NCBI RefSeq assembly: GCF_038039215.1
Contig: NZ_JBBPCL010000003.1
Location: 194,845-258,844 of the forward strand
Origin: Pseudonocardia sp. T1-2H
Lineage (GTDB): Bacteria > Actinomycetota > Actinomycetes > Mycobacteriales > Pseudonocardiaceae
Reading direction: 5' to 3'
Length of the DNA stretch: 64,000 nucleotides
A model generated the notes under the pieces. That model worked only from the letters and a program-made list of their open reading frames with translations, was not told the origin of the DNA and ran no database searches. The first letter of the stretch is position 1. Each line of letters begins with the position of its first letter. The position numbers and the translations under genes were made by a program. Shown here one piece after another: positions 7,110-16,140 of this stretch.

Positions 7110-8712
7110 CGCGGCGACTCCGGGTCGCGGGTGAGCTGGTTGCGTAGCTGCTTCTTGTCGACCTTGCCGTAGGGGGTCAGCGGGAGCTGCTCGACCTGGC
7201 GGATGCACTTGGGGCGTTTGTAGGCCGACAGGGTTAAGCGGCAGCGGGCCGTGAGGTCGTCGACGTCAATCCTGGCGGTGCCAGGCGCGGGGACGACGAC
7301 GGCGACAACGGCTTCGCCCCAGTCGGGGTCGGGGAGCCCGACGACGGCGACTTGTCCGACTCCGGGACAGGTCTGCAGGAACTGCTCGACCTCGCTGCTG
7401 TAGACGTTCATACCGCCGGTGATGATGATGTCATTCTTGCGGTCGAGCAGGTAGAGGTAGCCGTCGGCGGCGAGGTAGCCGATGTCGCCGGTGTGCAGCC
7501 ACCCGTCGCGCAGGGTTTCGGCGGTCTTGTCGGGCAGGCGGTGGTAGCCGGCCATGACGTACGGGGAGCGGGCGACGACCTCGCCTACCTCACCGGGGGC
7601 AGGGGGTGGCCGTCGTCGTCGACGACGGCCACGGTGGCGAGCAGGACCGCCCGCCCGCAGCTGGTGAGCCGGTGGGCGAGGGCGGGGTCGGTGGTGTGGT
7701 CCTCGCGGCGGAGACGGGTGAGGAAGTTGGGCGCCTCGGACTGGCCGTAGAGCTGCATGAAGACCGGCCCGAAGGTGGCGAGGCCCTGGGCGAGCCGTTC
7801 ACGGGTGACGGGCGCGGCGCCGTAGAGGATCGTGCGCAGCGCGCTCGCGGACAGGTCACGGCCGGCGGCGCGGTCGAGCAGTCGGTAGATCATGGTCGGG
7901 ACCATGAAGGTGAAGGTGATGGTGCCGTCGGCGATGAGGCCGAGCACCTGTTCGGGATCGAAGCGGCGCTCGAGCAGCAGTGTCGCTCCGCGCAGCAGGC
8001 CTGCTTGGGCGAGGAAGCCGGCGGAGTGGGGTAGCGGCGAGGTGAGCAGGATCCGCTCATCGTCGCCGATCCCGGCTTCGATGATGTGGGAGAGCAGGTT
8101 GACGGCCAGCCCTCGCTGGGTGTGCGTCACGCCCTTGGGGCGACCGGTGGTGCCGCCGGTGTAGAGGATTAGGCCGAGATCGTCGAGCGCGGCCGGATCG
8201 GTTGATGCCGCCGTGCGCGGCGCGGCATTCCTGTCGTCCCCGTCCTGGAGCACGGTGCGCCACGGCGTGGTCCCCGGCGGTGTCTCCTCGAGGCTGTCAA
8301 CGGTGATGAGCGTGTGGAGGGTGCCCGTGACTGCTTGCTGCGCCGCGGGCAGCAGGCCCCGGTCGGCAATGGCCACGGCGGCGCCGCTGTCGGCGAGGAT
8401 ATGGGCGATCTCGCCCTGCGAGAGCATGTCGTTGAGCGGGACCTTGATCGCTCCGCAGCGGATGACGGCCAGGTCGGCGACCAGGTACTCGGGCCGGTTG
8501 GACATCATCAACGCGACAGGTACTCCGGGGCCCACACCCAGGCCGATGAGGCCGCGGGCGAGCCGGTCGGCCTCGTCGACGAGGCGCTGGTAGGTCCAGG
8601 TGTCTCCGCCGAAACGGATGGCCGGCCGGTCGCCGAAGCCGCGCAACGCCTCGAACAGCGGCGCCAGGGTGGTCATGGTCGCGACGTGGGCAGGGAGGGC
8701 CGAGGAGAGCAT
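7106..8712 (-). CDS. Acyl-CoA ligase (AMP-forming), split by a one-base frameshift
   Basis: The N-terminal 375 codons carry the ATP-binding loop YTGGTTGRPKG, PHSAGF and YGQSEAPNF. The C-terminal 149 codons carry WLHTGDIGYL, DRKNDIIITGG and a final YGKVDKK with the catalytic Lys region. The frames part in a run of five G at 7595-7599 (plus strand); one more G would join PLPP to GEVGEVVARSPYVM and give a normal ligase of about 535 residues. GGAG precedes the ATG at 8712. It lies between the FAH-family gene and the RibB-like gene and presumably activates the acid made in this island. As written it would make a truncated protein. Confidence 0.85.
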
Positions 8713-8741
8713 CAGGGGCTCCGGGAGGGTCGAGTGACGGC

Positions 8742-9782
8742 TCAGTGTCCTGCCCGGGGGGCGCCCGTGTAACTGGGGATCCCGGCGCCGGCGGGGGTCT
8801 TCTCCTTCTCCGCGACGACGTTGCGCAGCGTTCCGATCTCGGAGGCCTCGAGCTCGAGGACGTCCCCGCTCTGGATCCAGCGATCCAGCTCGAGCCCGCA
8901 GCCACCACCGACGGTCCCAACGGCGAGGAACTCACCGGGGTAGACCGGCTCGCAGTAGGAGGCCCAGGCGAGTACCTCGGCGAAGGAGTAGCGGCGGCCA
9001 CTGGTGTCGGCCTGTGCCCACACCTCGCCGTTGACCCGGGCGGTGCACTGCACGGCGAACTCGTCGACTTCGTCGATGGTGGTCACGCAGGGGCCCATCA
9101 CGGTGCCGAAGCTCTTGCCCTTCGACGGGCCGATGTTCAGGCTCATCTCGAAGAACTGGATATCCCGGGCGCTGAGGTCGTTAAAGATCGTGACGCCGGC
9201 AATGTGAGCGGGCGCCTCGTCCACGGAGATGTTGCGGCCGCCCTTGCCGACGAAGAACCCGATTTCGAGCTCGAAGTCCATCTGGTCGGTGTAGGCCGGC
9301 CACGGGATCGGGTCGCCGGGGCCGAGGATGGTCCCGACGTTGCACTCGTAGCAGATCGGGACGCTGCGGAACGCCTCGGGAACGGCCAAACCGGACCCCG
9401 CGGCGTGCGCCTCGTAGGTCAGGTAGTCCCTGATCCGGCGCGGCCGCGGCACCGGGGCCAGCAGCCGAACCGCGTCGGCGACGGGTGCGACCTGCTCACC
9501 GCCCGGGTTGACCGGGTCCTCGCCCCGGTCCAGCGCCCCGACGACGAAAGCGACGGCGTCGTCAGCGCGTCGGCGCGCCTGCTCCCCGCCCTCGAAGAAC
9601 GCGATCATGTCCCGGGGCGCCGCACTGGCCGCGGTGATCCGCGCGTCGCCCACCCCGCCGCCAGCACGCAGGACCGCCGCCGTGTGGGCCGCGTAGAGGT
9701 CGACAACCCGGTCCTCGTGCAGCACACCCACTCGTGGGCCCACCAGATCCGCGTGTCCGGGTTCGAACGTCACCAGCCGCAT
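8742..9782 (-). CDS. Fumarylacetoacetate hydrolase (FAH) family protein
   Basis: The 346-residue protein has the two-part FAH layout. The catalytic part includes DYLTYEAHAAG, the metal-binding MDFELEIGFFVG (E-x-E), IFNDLSARDIQ, GKSFGTVMGPCV and a GEFLAVGTVGGGCG segment. Family members cleave C-C bonds in beta-diketo acids or decarboxylate oxaloacetate-like acids, using Mg or Mn. The ATG at 9782 is directly preceded by AAGGGGGCGGA; an upstream ATG at 9812 is possible. Fullest similarity is to FAH-like hydrolases of about 340 residues from aromatic pathways rather than true FAH. A palindromic operator overlaps its promoter region, and the flavin monooxygenase lies on the other side. Confidence 0.88.
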   Translation of the reverse strand: MRLVTFEPGHADLVGPRVGVLHEDRVVDLYAAHTAAVLRAGGGVGDARITAASAAPRDMIAFFEGGEQARRRADDAVAFVVGALDRGEDPVNPGGEQVAPVADAVRLLAPVPRPRRIRDYLTYEAHAAGSGLAVPEAFRSVPICYECNVGTILGPGDPIPWPAYTDQMDFELEIGFFVGKGGRNISVDEAPAHIAGVTIFNDLSARDIQFFEMSLNIGPSKGKSFGTVMGPCVTTIDEVDEFAVQCTARVNGEVWAQADTSGRRYSFAEVLAWASYCEPVYPGEFLAVGTVGGGCGLELDRWIQSGDVLELEASEIGTLRNVVAEKEKTPAGAGIPSYTGAPRAGH

Positions 9783-9801
9783 TCCGCCCCCTTGCGAAAG
9801 A

Positions 9802-9823
9802 AATTCGGACATGCGTCCAAATT
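9802..9823. promoter_or_regulatory. Palindromic operator (GGACATGCGTCC core), FAH side
   Basis: AATTCGGACATGCGTCCAAATT is an inverted repeat of AATT-x-GGAC around ATGC. The core recurs at 9985-9996 and, with one change, at 12554-12565 before the TetR gene. I infer a binding site for that TetR repressor. Confidence 0.6.
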
Positions 9824-9984
9824 CGTAGTCCGGTCCGGGTTCAGCATCCTGACCGTCCCGCGATCGGCTGTCAACCGCGCCCTGAGCTGTGCTCGGAGGT
9901 CCACCAGGGCCTTGCGGTAGGACACATGGGATCCGTTACATCCGTGCTTGACATCACTTCCCGACCTTGTCCAGACTCCGCGGT

Positions 9985-9996
9985 GGACATGAGTCC
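9985..9996. promoter_or_regulatory. Palindromic operator (GGACATGAGTCC), monooxygenase side
   Basis: The second copy of the GGAC-ATGM-GTCC core lies about 40 bp before the flavin monooxygenase start. TGTCCA at 9968-9973 forms a further inverted half-site with TGGACA at 9984-9989. Confidence 0.6.
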
Positions 9997-10035
9997 AGTT
10001 TCAGATCCGCATCCACATCTGCCTCGGAGGCATCG

Positions 10036-11280
10036 GTGCCTGTCAAGGTCTTGCTGCAAACCGCTCCGCACGGTGGCACGCCGGAGGAGATCGCCGAGCA
10101 ACGGCCGCTGGGCCGTCAGCGCTACACGTTCCACACGATGCTCCAGCGGTTGGTCCGCGCGGCGAAGGCCGCGGACGAGCTGGGCTACTGGGGAATGGCT
10201 CACGCCGAGCACCATTTCCACTCCGAGGCCATCGAGTACTGCCCCAACCCGGGCCTGATGGCGATGTACCTCGGCCAGCACACCAAACGCCTCATGCACG
10301 GCGAGCTCGGCTACGTCGTTCCCGCGCGCGACCCCCTCCGTCTCGCGGAGGAGATCGCCATGATCGACCACATGCTCAGCGGCCGGACCTTCGTCGGCAT
10401 GGCGCGCGGCTATCAGAGCCGCTGGACCAACGTTCTCGGCCAGCACTACCACGTCACCTCGACGACCTCGGACCAGGGCGAGCTCGACCGGCGCAACAAG
10501 GAGCTCTTCTTCGAGCACTACGAGCTGATGAAGAAGGCGTGGACCCAGGACTACTTCACCCACGACACCGAGCACTACAAGGTGCCCTTCCCCGCCGACG
10601 GGCTGAGGAACTGGCCGGCCGCCGAGGTCACCCGCAAGTACGGGACCCCCGGTGAGGTTGACGACGAGGGCACCCTCAAGCACATCAGCGTGGTCCCCCG
10701 GCCCTATCAGGAGCCGCATCCTCAGCTGTTCCAGGCCTTCTCAGTGTCCGAGTCCACGCTGCGCTGGTGCGGCGAGGAAGGCATCACCCCGACGATCCTG
10801 TGGTCGGACATCGCCAAGGTCGAGAACCTAATGCGGGCCTACTACGAGGCCTCGGCCGCCGCCGGTCGCCACTACGAGTGGGGACAGAACGTCGGGATCG
10901 TACGCGGCTTCCACATCACCGACAGCTCCGACGTCGCGGATGCCGTCGGCGAGCACGAGGGCTTCATTTGGACCAACTGGTTCAACTACTTCGGGTTCAC
11001 CGAGGCATTGCGGTACCCCGACGAGGCCGATGGCACCCCGATCCCTGCGCCGGGCGAGACGATCGGTGAGCGCCTGATGAAGTCGGGCATGTTCATGGCC
11101 GGCTCGGTCGACGACGTGAAGCGCCAGGTCGAGCAGATGCTCGACCGGGCGCCGGTCGAGTACCTCATCTGGCTGGGCGACTTCACCTCCGACAACGGCA
11201 TGCGCCAGCTCGAGCTGTTCGCCAAGCACATCATGCCCGAGTTCGACATGCAGGTGACGACCGAGCCCGCCGGCCAGTAG
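10036..11280 (+). CDS. Luciferase-like (LLM) flavin-dependent monooxygenase
   Basis: This 414-residue enzyme belongs to the bacterial luciferase-like superfamily, which uses reduced FMN (or F420) and oxygen. Diagnostic stretches are LGYWGMAHAEHHFHSEAIEYCPNPGLM, the RDPLRLAEEIAMIDHMLSGRTFVGMARGY barrel segment, and FFEHYELMKKAWTQDYF. GTG 10036 has GGAGG five bases upstream; frames opening earlier lack this. Two operator copies lie between it and the divergent FAH gene, and a cupin follows 38 bp downstream. It is a clear paralogue of the enzyme at 36078-37268. The substrate is unknown; oxygenation of an aromatic or alicyclic compound before FAH and ligase steps would fit. Confidence 0.88.
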   Translation: MPVKVLLQTAPHGGTPEEIAEQRPLGRQRYTFHTMLQRLVRAAKAADELGYWGMAHAEHHFHSEAIEYCPNPGLMAMYLGQHTKRLMHGELGYVVPARDPLRLAEEIAMIDHMLSGRTFVGMARGYQSRWTNVLGQHYHVTSTTSDQGELDRRNKELFFEHYELMKKAWTQDYFTHDTEHYKVPFPADGLRNWPAAEVTRKYGTPGEVDDEGTLKHISVVPRPYQEPHPQLFQAFSVSESTLRWCGEEGITPTILWSDIAKVENLMRAYYEASAAAGRHYEWGQNVGIVRGFHITDSSDVADAVGEHEGFIWTNWFNYFGFTEALRYPDEADGTPIPAPGETIGERLMKSGMFMAGSVDDVKRQVEQMLDRAPVEYLIWLGDFTSDNGMRQLELFAKHIMPEFDMQVTTEPAGQ

Positions 11281-11318
11281 ATCCCCTGCCAGCCGCTGTT
11301 TTGAGGAGAGTTCCCCAC

Positions 11319-11864
11319 ATGCCTGACATCCACCGCGTCGTCACCGGTCACAACGAGAAGGGCCAGTCGCTGGTCCTGTTCGAGGACGCCGGGACCAACA
11401 AGGTCACCATCGACTCCTGGCCCGGGGGCCTGAAGATTACCGAGCTGTGGGTCACCAACGAGGCCCCCGCCAACATGGACTCCGACGCCGACCGGTCCAC
11501 TCGCCCGTTCCAGCACGACCCGGTGAACGGCGGCACGATCTTCCGCTGGCTGGAGTTCCCTCCCGAGTCTCAGGGCGAGTCCTTCGACGCAGGCGCGATC
11601 TTCACCCAGCTCGGCAGTGAGAACAAGCCAACCGGGGAGATGAGTCAGAAGCACTTCTCCATGCACCGCACCGACTCCATCGACTACCTCGTCGTGCTGT
11701 CCGGGCAGATGCAGATGGTCATGGACGAGGGCGAGGTCACCCTTCGGCCCGGATCCTGCATCGTGCAGCAGGGCACCAACCATGCCTGGGTGAACCGCGG
11801 CAGCGAGCCCTGTGTTGTCGCTGCAATCCTGGTGGACGGCGCCAAGCCCGCCGCCCTGGGCTGA
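11319..11864 (+). CDS. Cupin-fold protein
   Basis: The 181-residue protein has a conserved beta-barrel cupin in its second half: HRTDSIDYLVVLSGQMQMVMDEGEVTLRPGSCIVQQGTNHAWVNRG, with the motif 2 glycine and a terminal His that could bind metal; motif 1 lacks the usual H-x-H pair (HRTDSIDYLVVLSG). GAGGAG precedes ATG 11319. It directly follows the flavin monooxygenase and is a paralogue of the cupin at 28726, which heads the Baeyer-Villiger operon. The pairing suggests a partner role in the same oxygenation chemistry, perhaps isomerase, ring-opening or ligand binding; this is inferred from context only. Confidence 0.85.
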   Translation: MPDIHRVVTGHNEKGQSLVLFEDAGTNKVTIDSWPGGLKITELWVTNEAPANMDSDADRSTRPFQHDPVNGGTIFRWLEFPPESQGESFDAGAIFTQLGSENKPTGEMSQKHFSMHRTDSIDYLVVLSGQMQMVMDEGEVTLRPGSCIVQQGTNHAWVNRGSEPCVVAAILVDGAKPAALG

Positions 11865-12553
11865 ACCCGCTTCACCGCAACCGCGCACATGGCTTGGCGG
11901 CGGCATCCATTCCTTCGGTGCCGCCGCCCGCCAGCACACTGAGCTGGCTGAGTCGTGGTCGCGACCCGGCATCCGCCAGCACCCGCGACTCCACGACTCC
12001 GCGAGTCACCGCCGCGCCCTGGACGAAACCAGCAAGGCCGCGCAGCGGCCACCTCGGCCGGCAACCCATCTTGTTGCCACCGGACGGCGTGGGAGGCCGC
12101 CCGGCCGAATGAACGGGAGCCGCTCCGGGCAGGTCGATAGCCGACGAGACGAGGCTGCCTTGGCAGGCGCAACCGTGGGCCTCGCTGGCCGAGCCGTAAT
12201 CGCGACGGGCCGTCGAACGGACGGAAACGGGAACTGCTGCTAGGTTCTCGCGGCCGTCGCCGCGTGCCGAAATGTGCTGCTCCAGGACCCGCCCGGGACG
12301 TCGAAGTCGCCGATGCCGCCCGCGATCACTGGGGTGCTGTTCGTGCTGGTCAAGGGCAACACCGGACTGCGCCACCGCCCGCCCCGTCGCTCCTGTCCCA
12401 CCGCAACCCTGCTCGCCGACGCCGGCCCCCCGCGACTTCGCCCTCGGTCACTCGTACCGGACAGCACAGCCCAGCGTGCCGCGACCAGACGGACGATACA
12501 AAAGACGCAACTCCGCCTCGACCGGCCCCCAGCATCGCGTGCTGTCTAAACTT
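11865..12553. other. Intergenic stretch without a recognisable gene
   Basis: About 690 bp between the cupin and the TetR gene. Several open frames exist on both strands, but their composition is Arg/Pro/Ser-rich and none shows a conserved motif or a good ribosome site. Only the operator at its right end can be supported. Confidence 0.5.
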
Positions 12554-12565
12554 GGACATGAGTAC
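12554..12565. promoter_or_regulatory. Third operator copy (GGACATGAGTAC), TetR promoter
   Basis: TTGGACATGAGTAC differs from the two operators near 9.8-10.0 kb at a single core position. It lies about 40 bp before the TetR start, as expected for autoregulation. Confidence 0.5.
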
Positions 12566-12603
12566 ATCGTCGGTTGATGACCAGGTCGGAGAGAATGAGC
12601 GGG

Positions 12604-13254
12604 ATGCCCAACAGCGTGCGAAGAGCAGCGTTCGGGGAGCCCGGTGCCCCTACGACGAATGACATGACGACCCGTCGCGAACGCAAGCGCCTCCACACTC
12701 GTCGACGCCTCTATGAAGCCGCCGTGCAGCTGTTCGAGGAACAAGGCTACGACGCCACGACCATGGATGAGATAGCCGAACTGGCCGACACCGCTCGCGC
12801 GACCGCCTACAACTACTTTCCCCGCAAGAGCAGCTTCCTCGACGAATGGATGCATCGCCGCCGCGAACAGGTCAGCGTCGACCTTGACGCCCAGGGGGGC
12901 GAATCCCAGCCCATCGGGGCCCTCCTACGTAGCTACCTCGACGAACTCGCGCGTATCAACCTCACTCAGGAACGGCTCACCCGCACCCTCCTCCCCGCCT
13001 GGGTCCGCGCCGGCGGACCGATCGACGATGCCCCTGCCCTTGCCGACGTGATGACCCGCTACATCAGGCTCGGGCAGCAACGGGGCGAGGTCCGGGAGGA
13101 CTGCGACGCTGAACGCGCCGGGCACCTCATCCGCAACGCCTACCTCGGCAACCTCTACCTCTGGCTACGCGATGACGACTCCACACGATTAGACCTGCTG
13201 AATGCTGTCCACGAGAGCGTCGACATCGTCCTACGCGGCCTAGCACCCCGCTGA
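12604..13254 (+). CDS. TetR-family repressor of catabolic island 1
   Basis: The 216-residue protein has a TetR helix-turn-helix at its N-terminus: RRRLYEAAVQLFEEQGYDATTMDEIAELADTARATAYNYFPRKSSFL. The remainder is the helical ligand-binding domain, ending DSTRLDLLNAVHESVDIVLRGLAP. I prefer ATG 12604 because GGAGAG lies ten bases upstream; other in-frame starts are 12574, 12595 and 12664. An operator-like sequence in front of it matches two sites near the FAH and monooxygenase starts, so it probably controls both divergent units in answer to the substrate or a CoA thioester. Confidence 0.88.
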   Translation: MPNSVRRAAFGEPGAPTTNDMTTRRERKRLHTRRRLYEAAVQLFEEQGYDATTMDEIAELADTARATAYNYFPRKSSFLDEWMHRRREQVSVDLDAQGGESQPIGALLRSYLDELARINLTQERLTRTLLPAWVRAGGPIDDAPALADVMTRYIRLGQQRGEVREDCDAERAGHLIRNAYLGNLYLWLRDDDSTRLDLLNAVHESVDIVLRGLAPR

Positions 13255-13333
13255 CGGTCGTCGTCAATCCGTGATCGCCGAGGCGCACTTCCGTAGCCGG
13301 CCGAGAGCACACGTCGTTGAGACGTCTACTAAT

Positions 13334-14734
13334 TCACGTCGTTGAGAGTCTCCGACGGCGGCGCAATGTCTCGAGGTGCGCTGCGACTGCAGCTTTCGCC
13401 TCGTTTCGGGCCGACCTGTCGCCTTCGGCTGCTCGGCCAGCTCCGCCGCGCGCTTGCACACCGACGTCCTCCGGGATCGTTCCGTCTCTGCCCCGCGTGA
13501 GGTAGTCCCGGTGGTGGCCGACGACAGAAGCGGGCAGTGAGTTGAGCCGGCCGCGCCATGGCTGAAGCCGTGAGCCGATGACGCGCAGCGGGTCGCGAGC
13601 TCCGCGCATGGCGTCGCCGCGGTGGACATCGGGGCGGTCCGGGTGGTGGTCGAGGGCGTAGAGCACTCCCTGGAGGCACATTCCTGCGTCCCACCACGGC
13701 TTCAGCAGCGCCCGGGTACGCCACAGGGGCACCTCGGATACCCCCCTGTGGTCTAGGCCAAGTCGTTGGAGAAAGGCAGCCGTTGCTGCAGATCTATCGC
13801 TGGGGGAGTCGGGGACGGCGAAGGATGGCCAGCGCTCGGTTTGGTGGGGGTTGGGCCGTCTGCCGCCCGTCAAGGGCTTACTACTTACGTAAGGATCGGG
13901 GAGATCGCCACTTTCATCCACAACCTCGCTGAGCTGCGCGGATGCTGACGGGAGGGCGGGCGCGGGGGAGTTGGTGACGAGGGCGTAGGTAGGGGTGCGG
14001 TTGGTGTCGGTTCCGAGGAACTCAGCCGACGCTCCGGGCTCGACCACGACCAGGAACCCGATGTCGCGGGCCCAGGCGAGCACGCGGGAGACCGTCCTGC
14101 TCGCTCGGTCACCGGCATCGCCGAGGCGTGTCGCCGTGAGGCCGGTGATGAGGCCGGTGTCCCAGTCCATGGCGTGGACGAGGCGACGCAGTATGAGTGT
14201 CCAGCTGCGGCGTTTGTCCGTCCGCCATTCCTCGGCGTCGACGAGTGCCTCGATGCGGGCGAGGGCCTCGGGCTGGGTGACGAGGACCCGCCAGCCGGCG
14301 TCGATGAAGTTGCGCCACCCGGGGTGGGGGGCCCATCGCCCGGATCGCAGGCGGTTGCGGGCGCGCTCGCGGCCGTAGGCCATGGCCCGGCTGACCCGTC
14401 GATCGAGCTGGCGTCGTTGCGCCCGCGGCATCCCGCGCCGGCCGTCGGATCGTGTCGGGGGTCGGGCCGGTGGTTGGACCCGAGCTGCTCGCCCGCGTGG
14501 GGTGCGGGGACAGGTGGCGAGGTTCGGCGCGGTGCTGTGGATGCCGAACGACGCGGGGTCGATGGGGCCGAGGTCTTCGTCGACGTGGAAGAAGCAGGAC
14601 GTGCCTGAAGAGGTGGAAGCGAGGACGAATGCACCGTCTCGATAGCAGGCGGCACACCAGCCGGTGACGTGCGTGAGCGAGTCTGTCTCGTGTCGCGCTC
14701 GCGCAGGGACCGGCCCAAGAGGTATCTTGGACAC
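13334..14734 (-). CDS. Putative plasmid replication or regulatory protein with winged-helix region
   Basis: The 466-residue protein has a Cys pair near the N-terminus (GWCAACYRDGAF), a basic helical region (RRQLDRRVSRAMAYGRERARNRLRSGRW), a winged-helix-like part (DWDTGLITGLTATRLGDAGDRASRTVSRVLAWARDIGFLVVVEPG) and a conserved-looking end (PLRVIGSRLQPWRGRLNSLPASVVGHHRDYL). GTG 14734 is the likely start. The layout, and its place next to a small DNA-binding gene with direct repeats, recalls actinobacterial plasmid replication initiators. That function is an inference, as I cannot name the family with certainty. Confidence 0.5.
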   Translation of the reverse strand: MSKIPLGPVPARARHETDSLTHVTGWCAACYRDGAFVLASTSSGTSCFFHVDEDLGPIDPASFGIHSTAPNLATCPRTPRGRAARVQPPARPPTRSDGRRGMPRAQRRQLDRRVSRAMAYGRERARNRLRSGRWAPHPGWRNFIDAGWRVLVTQPEALARIEALVDAEEWRTDKRRSWTLILRRLVHAMDWDTGLITGLTATRLGDAGDRASRTVSRVLAWARDIGFLVVVEPGASAEFLGTDTNRTPTYALVTNSPAPALPSASAQLSEVVDESGDLPDPYVSSKPLTGGRRPNPHQTERWPSFAVPDSPSDRSAATAAFLQRLGLDHRGVSEVPLWRTRALLKPWWDAGMCLQGVLYALDHHPDRPDVHRGDAMRGARDPLRVIGSRLQPWRGRLNSLPASVVGHHRDYLTRGRDGTIPEDVGVQARGGAGRAAEGDRSARNEAKAAVAAHLETLRRRRRLSTT

Positions 14735-14828
14735 GCGAAAGCGCCCCTTTGCCTGGAAGCGGGGGTTGCCCGGCCTCGGCCGGGTGTTGCGTCGATCGGG
14801 AGTCGCGTCCCTATCGGCGGTCAGCTAG

Positions 14829-14860
14829 ACGAGGCGGCCCCTGGCAGGGGGCCGTCTCGT
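14829..14860. terminator. Strong hairpin, probable terminator
   Basis: ACGAGGCGGCCCC (14829-14841) pairs with GGGGCCGTCTCGT (14848-14860), a 13-bp stem with one G-T pair and a six-base loop. It lies just past the end of the small minus-strand gene at 14866, between that gene and the replication-type gene. The U-run is weak on both strands. Confidence 0.6.
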
Positions 14861-14865
14861 TCTCG

Positions 14866-15099
14866 TTAGGAGGCCTTCGTCAGCGGCAACTCCCCCTGAG
14901 TGTTGGCAGCCGCACGGGGCAGCTTCTCGCGGTGGCTCAGGCCGATGCGCACGAGCGCGGCGAGGGTGTCGGAGTAGGACCAGTCCAGCTCGGCCGCTAG
15001 CGCCCGGACCTGCTCGCCGTCGGCGATCGACAGTCGGGTCACCATGAGGTCGCGGGGGCCCTTGGAGGGCCTTCCGCCTCGCGCTTCCCGTTTAGCCAT
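14866..15099 (-). CDS. Small DNA-binding protein (RHH/CopG-like)
   Basis: This 77-residue basic protein starts MAKREARGGRPSKGPRDLMVTRLSIADGEQVRALAAELDWSYSDTLAALVRIGL. A strand-helix-helix pattern (MVTRLSIADGEQVRALAAELDWSYSDTLAALV) fits a ribbon-helix-helix copy-number or operon regulator. The ATG at 15099 is chosen; ATG 15111 (MIRSMAK) is also possible, and neither has a strong ribosome site. Two 13-bp direct repeats lie immediately upstream and a hairpin terminator downstream. Its placement ahead of the putative replication gene suggests control of replication. Confidence 0.65.
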   Translation of the reverse strand: MAKREARGGRPSKGPRDLMVTRLSIADGEQVRALAAELDWSYSDTLAALVRIGLSHREKLPRAAANTQGELPLTKAS

Positions 15100-15116
15100 G
15101 GAGCGGATCATGGCGC

Positions 15117-15172
15117 AGTTTCTGATACGCCGTCGAGCGACACGCCGCGGCCGCCACGAAGTTTCTGATACG
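15117..15172. repeat. 13-bp direct repeats upstream of the small regulator gene
   Basis: AGTTTCTGATACG occurs at 15117-15129 and 15160-15172, 43 bp apart (about four helical turns). They lie in the promoter region of the RHH-like gene and probably act as its operator or as iterons. Confidence 0.65.
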
Positions 15173-15361
15173 AGGCTGTTGGCCCGCCATGCCGGTTCGG
15201 TTGCGCCGAACGGAGTACGACTCGAACGCACCCCGTACCGCGCGACGACCCAAAGATCGAGGAAGGGTCCTGCCGCGGACCCGCTATGGGCGTGGCGACC
15301 CGGACCTGCGCTACGAGCCTGCGCGGACTCCCCCGGACGGCGGCGAGGAGCATCCTGGGGG

Positions 15362-15586
15362 ATGGTCAGGGAGCTGGGGCCGTGGCTGATCGGCGGCGGG
15401 ATCGTACTGCTCGTCGCTGGGTTCCTCGCATGGTCAGGAGCGCTGTCCTGGTTGGGTAATCTCCCGGGTGACATCCGGATCACGACCGAGAATGCCAGGA
15501 TCTACATCCCGATCACCTCGATGCTGCTCGTCTCGGTCGTCCTGAACGTCGTGATCTGGCTCCTCCTCTGGCTCTTTCACCGCTGA
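15362..15586 (+). CDS. DUF2905-family small membrane protein
   Basis: The 74-residue protein has two transmembrane helices (LGPWLIGGGIVLLVAGFLAW and PITSMLLVSVVLNVVIWLLLWLF) joined by a loop with the family signature LGNLPGDIRITTENARIYIPI. This is the DUF2905 pattern (GR/NLPGDI...F/IYFPI/L) and the length is normal. ATG 15362 follows a GAGGAG and a G-run. The function of the family is unknown. It stands alone on the plus strand within the plasmid-like part. Confidence 0.85.
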   Translation: MVRELGPWLIGGGIVLLVAGFLAWSGALSWLGNLPGDIRITTENARIYIPITSMLLVSVVLNVVIWLLLWLFHR

Positions 15587-15616
15587 ACGCCCGCGGCGTG
15601 TAGGCGGCTATGTTCC

Positions 15617-16140
15617 CTAGGCGGCAGGAGAGCGACATCGGGTCTGCCGCCGGGCGCGACGTGCTCGCCCAGCTCGCCGAGAACGGGCGAGCGCCTGAGT
15701 CTGACCGACGCCGAGCACAGCGTTAGCTGATTGACCTTCGCGCCCCACGCCTCCGCTTGCTCGGCCACCCCAATTCCGGCGGCCCGCACCGACCCGGGTT
15801 GAACTGGCAGAGGCGCCCACGCCGCGCGCCGCCGAATCGGCGGCTCGTCGGTGGCGGCGATGTCGAGGACGATCTTCGCCCCCAGGCAGGGCTGCCAGCC
15901 TGACGACGAGGCCCGCAGCCTTCGATGACGGCCAGCTCAAGAAACCGCAAGCGCTGGTCCAGCTCCGACGACTCGAGGTGTGGCGGCTCTCCTCGTCGTC
16001 CTTGACCGCGCGGGGGTCGCCCTCGGGGAACAGCTCGGCGAGTGTCTGCAAGTCGAAGTCAGGCCTGCGAGCATCGCTCTCACCGTCGCCCCGTCCACGG
16101 TATGGCGGGTGATCGTCACTTCGGCAGAGACATGTCCTCC
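15617..16140 (-). pseudogene. Decayed gene downstream of the membrane coiled-coil protein
   Basis: Protein-like pieces appear in three successive reading frames: VTITRHTVDGATVRAMLAGL near the start (overlapping the end of the upstream gene), then DFDLQTLAELFPEGDPRAVKDDEESR, then SSELDQRLRFLELAVIEG. The pieces read as one gene whose frame has slipped at least twice. No family is recognised. The lower part, below about 15900, has no clear coding signal. It would be co-transcribed with the 16116-16628 gene. Confidence 0.4.
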
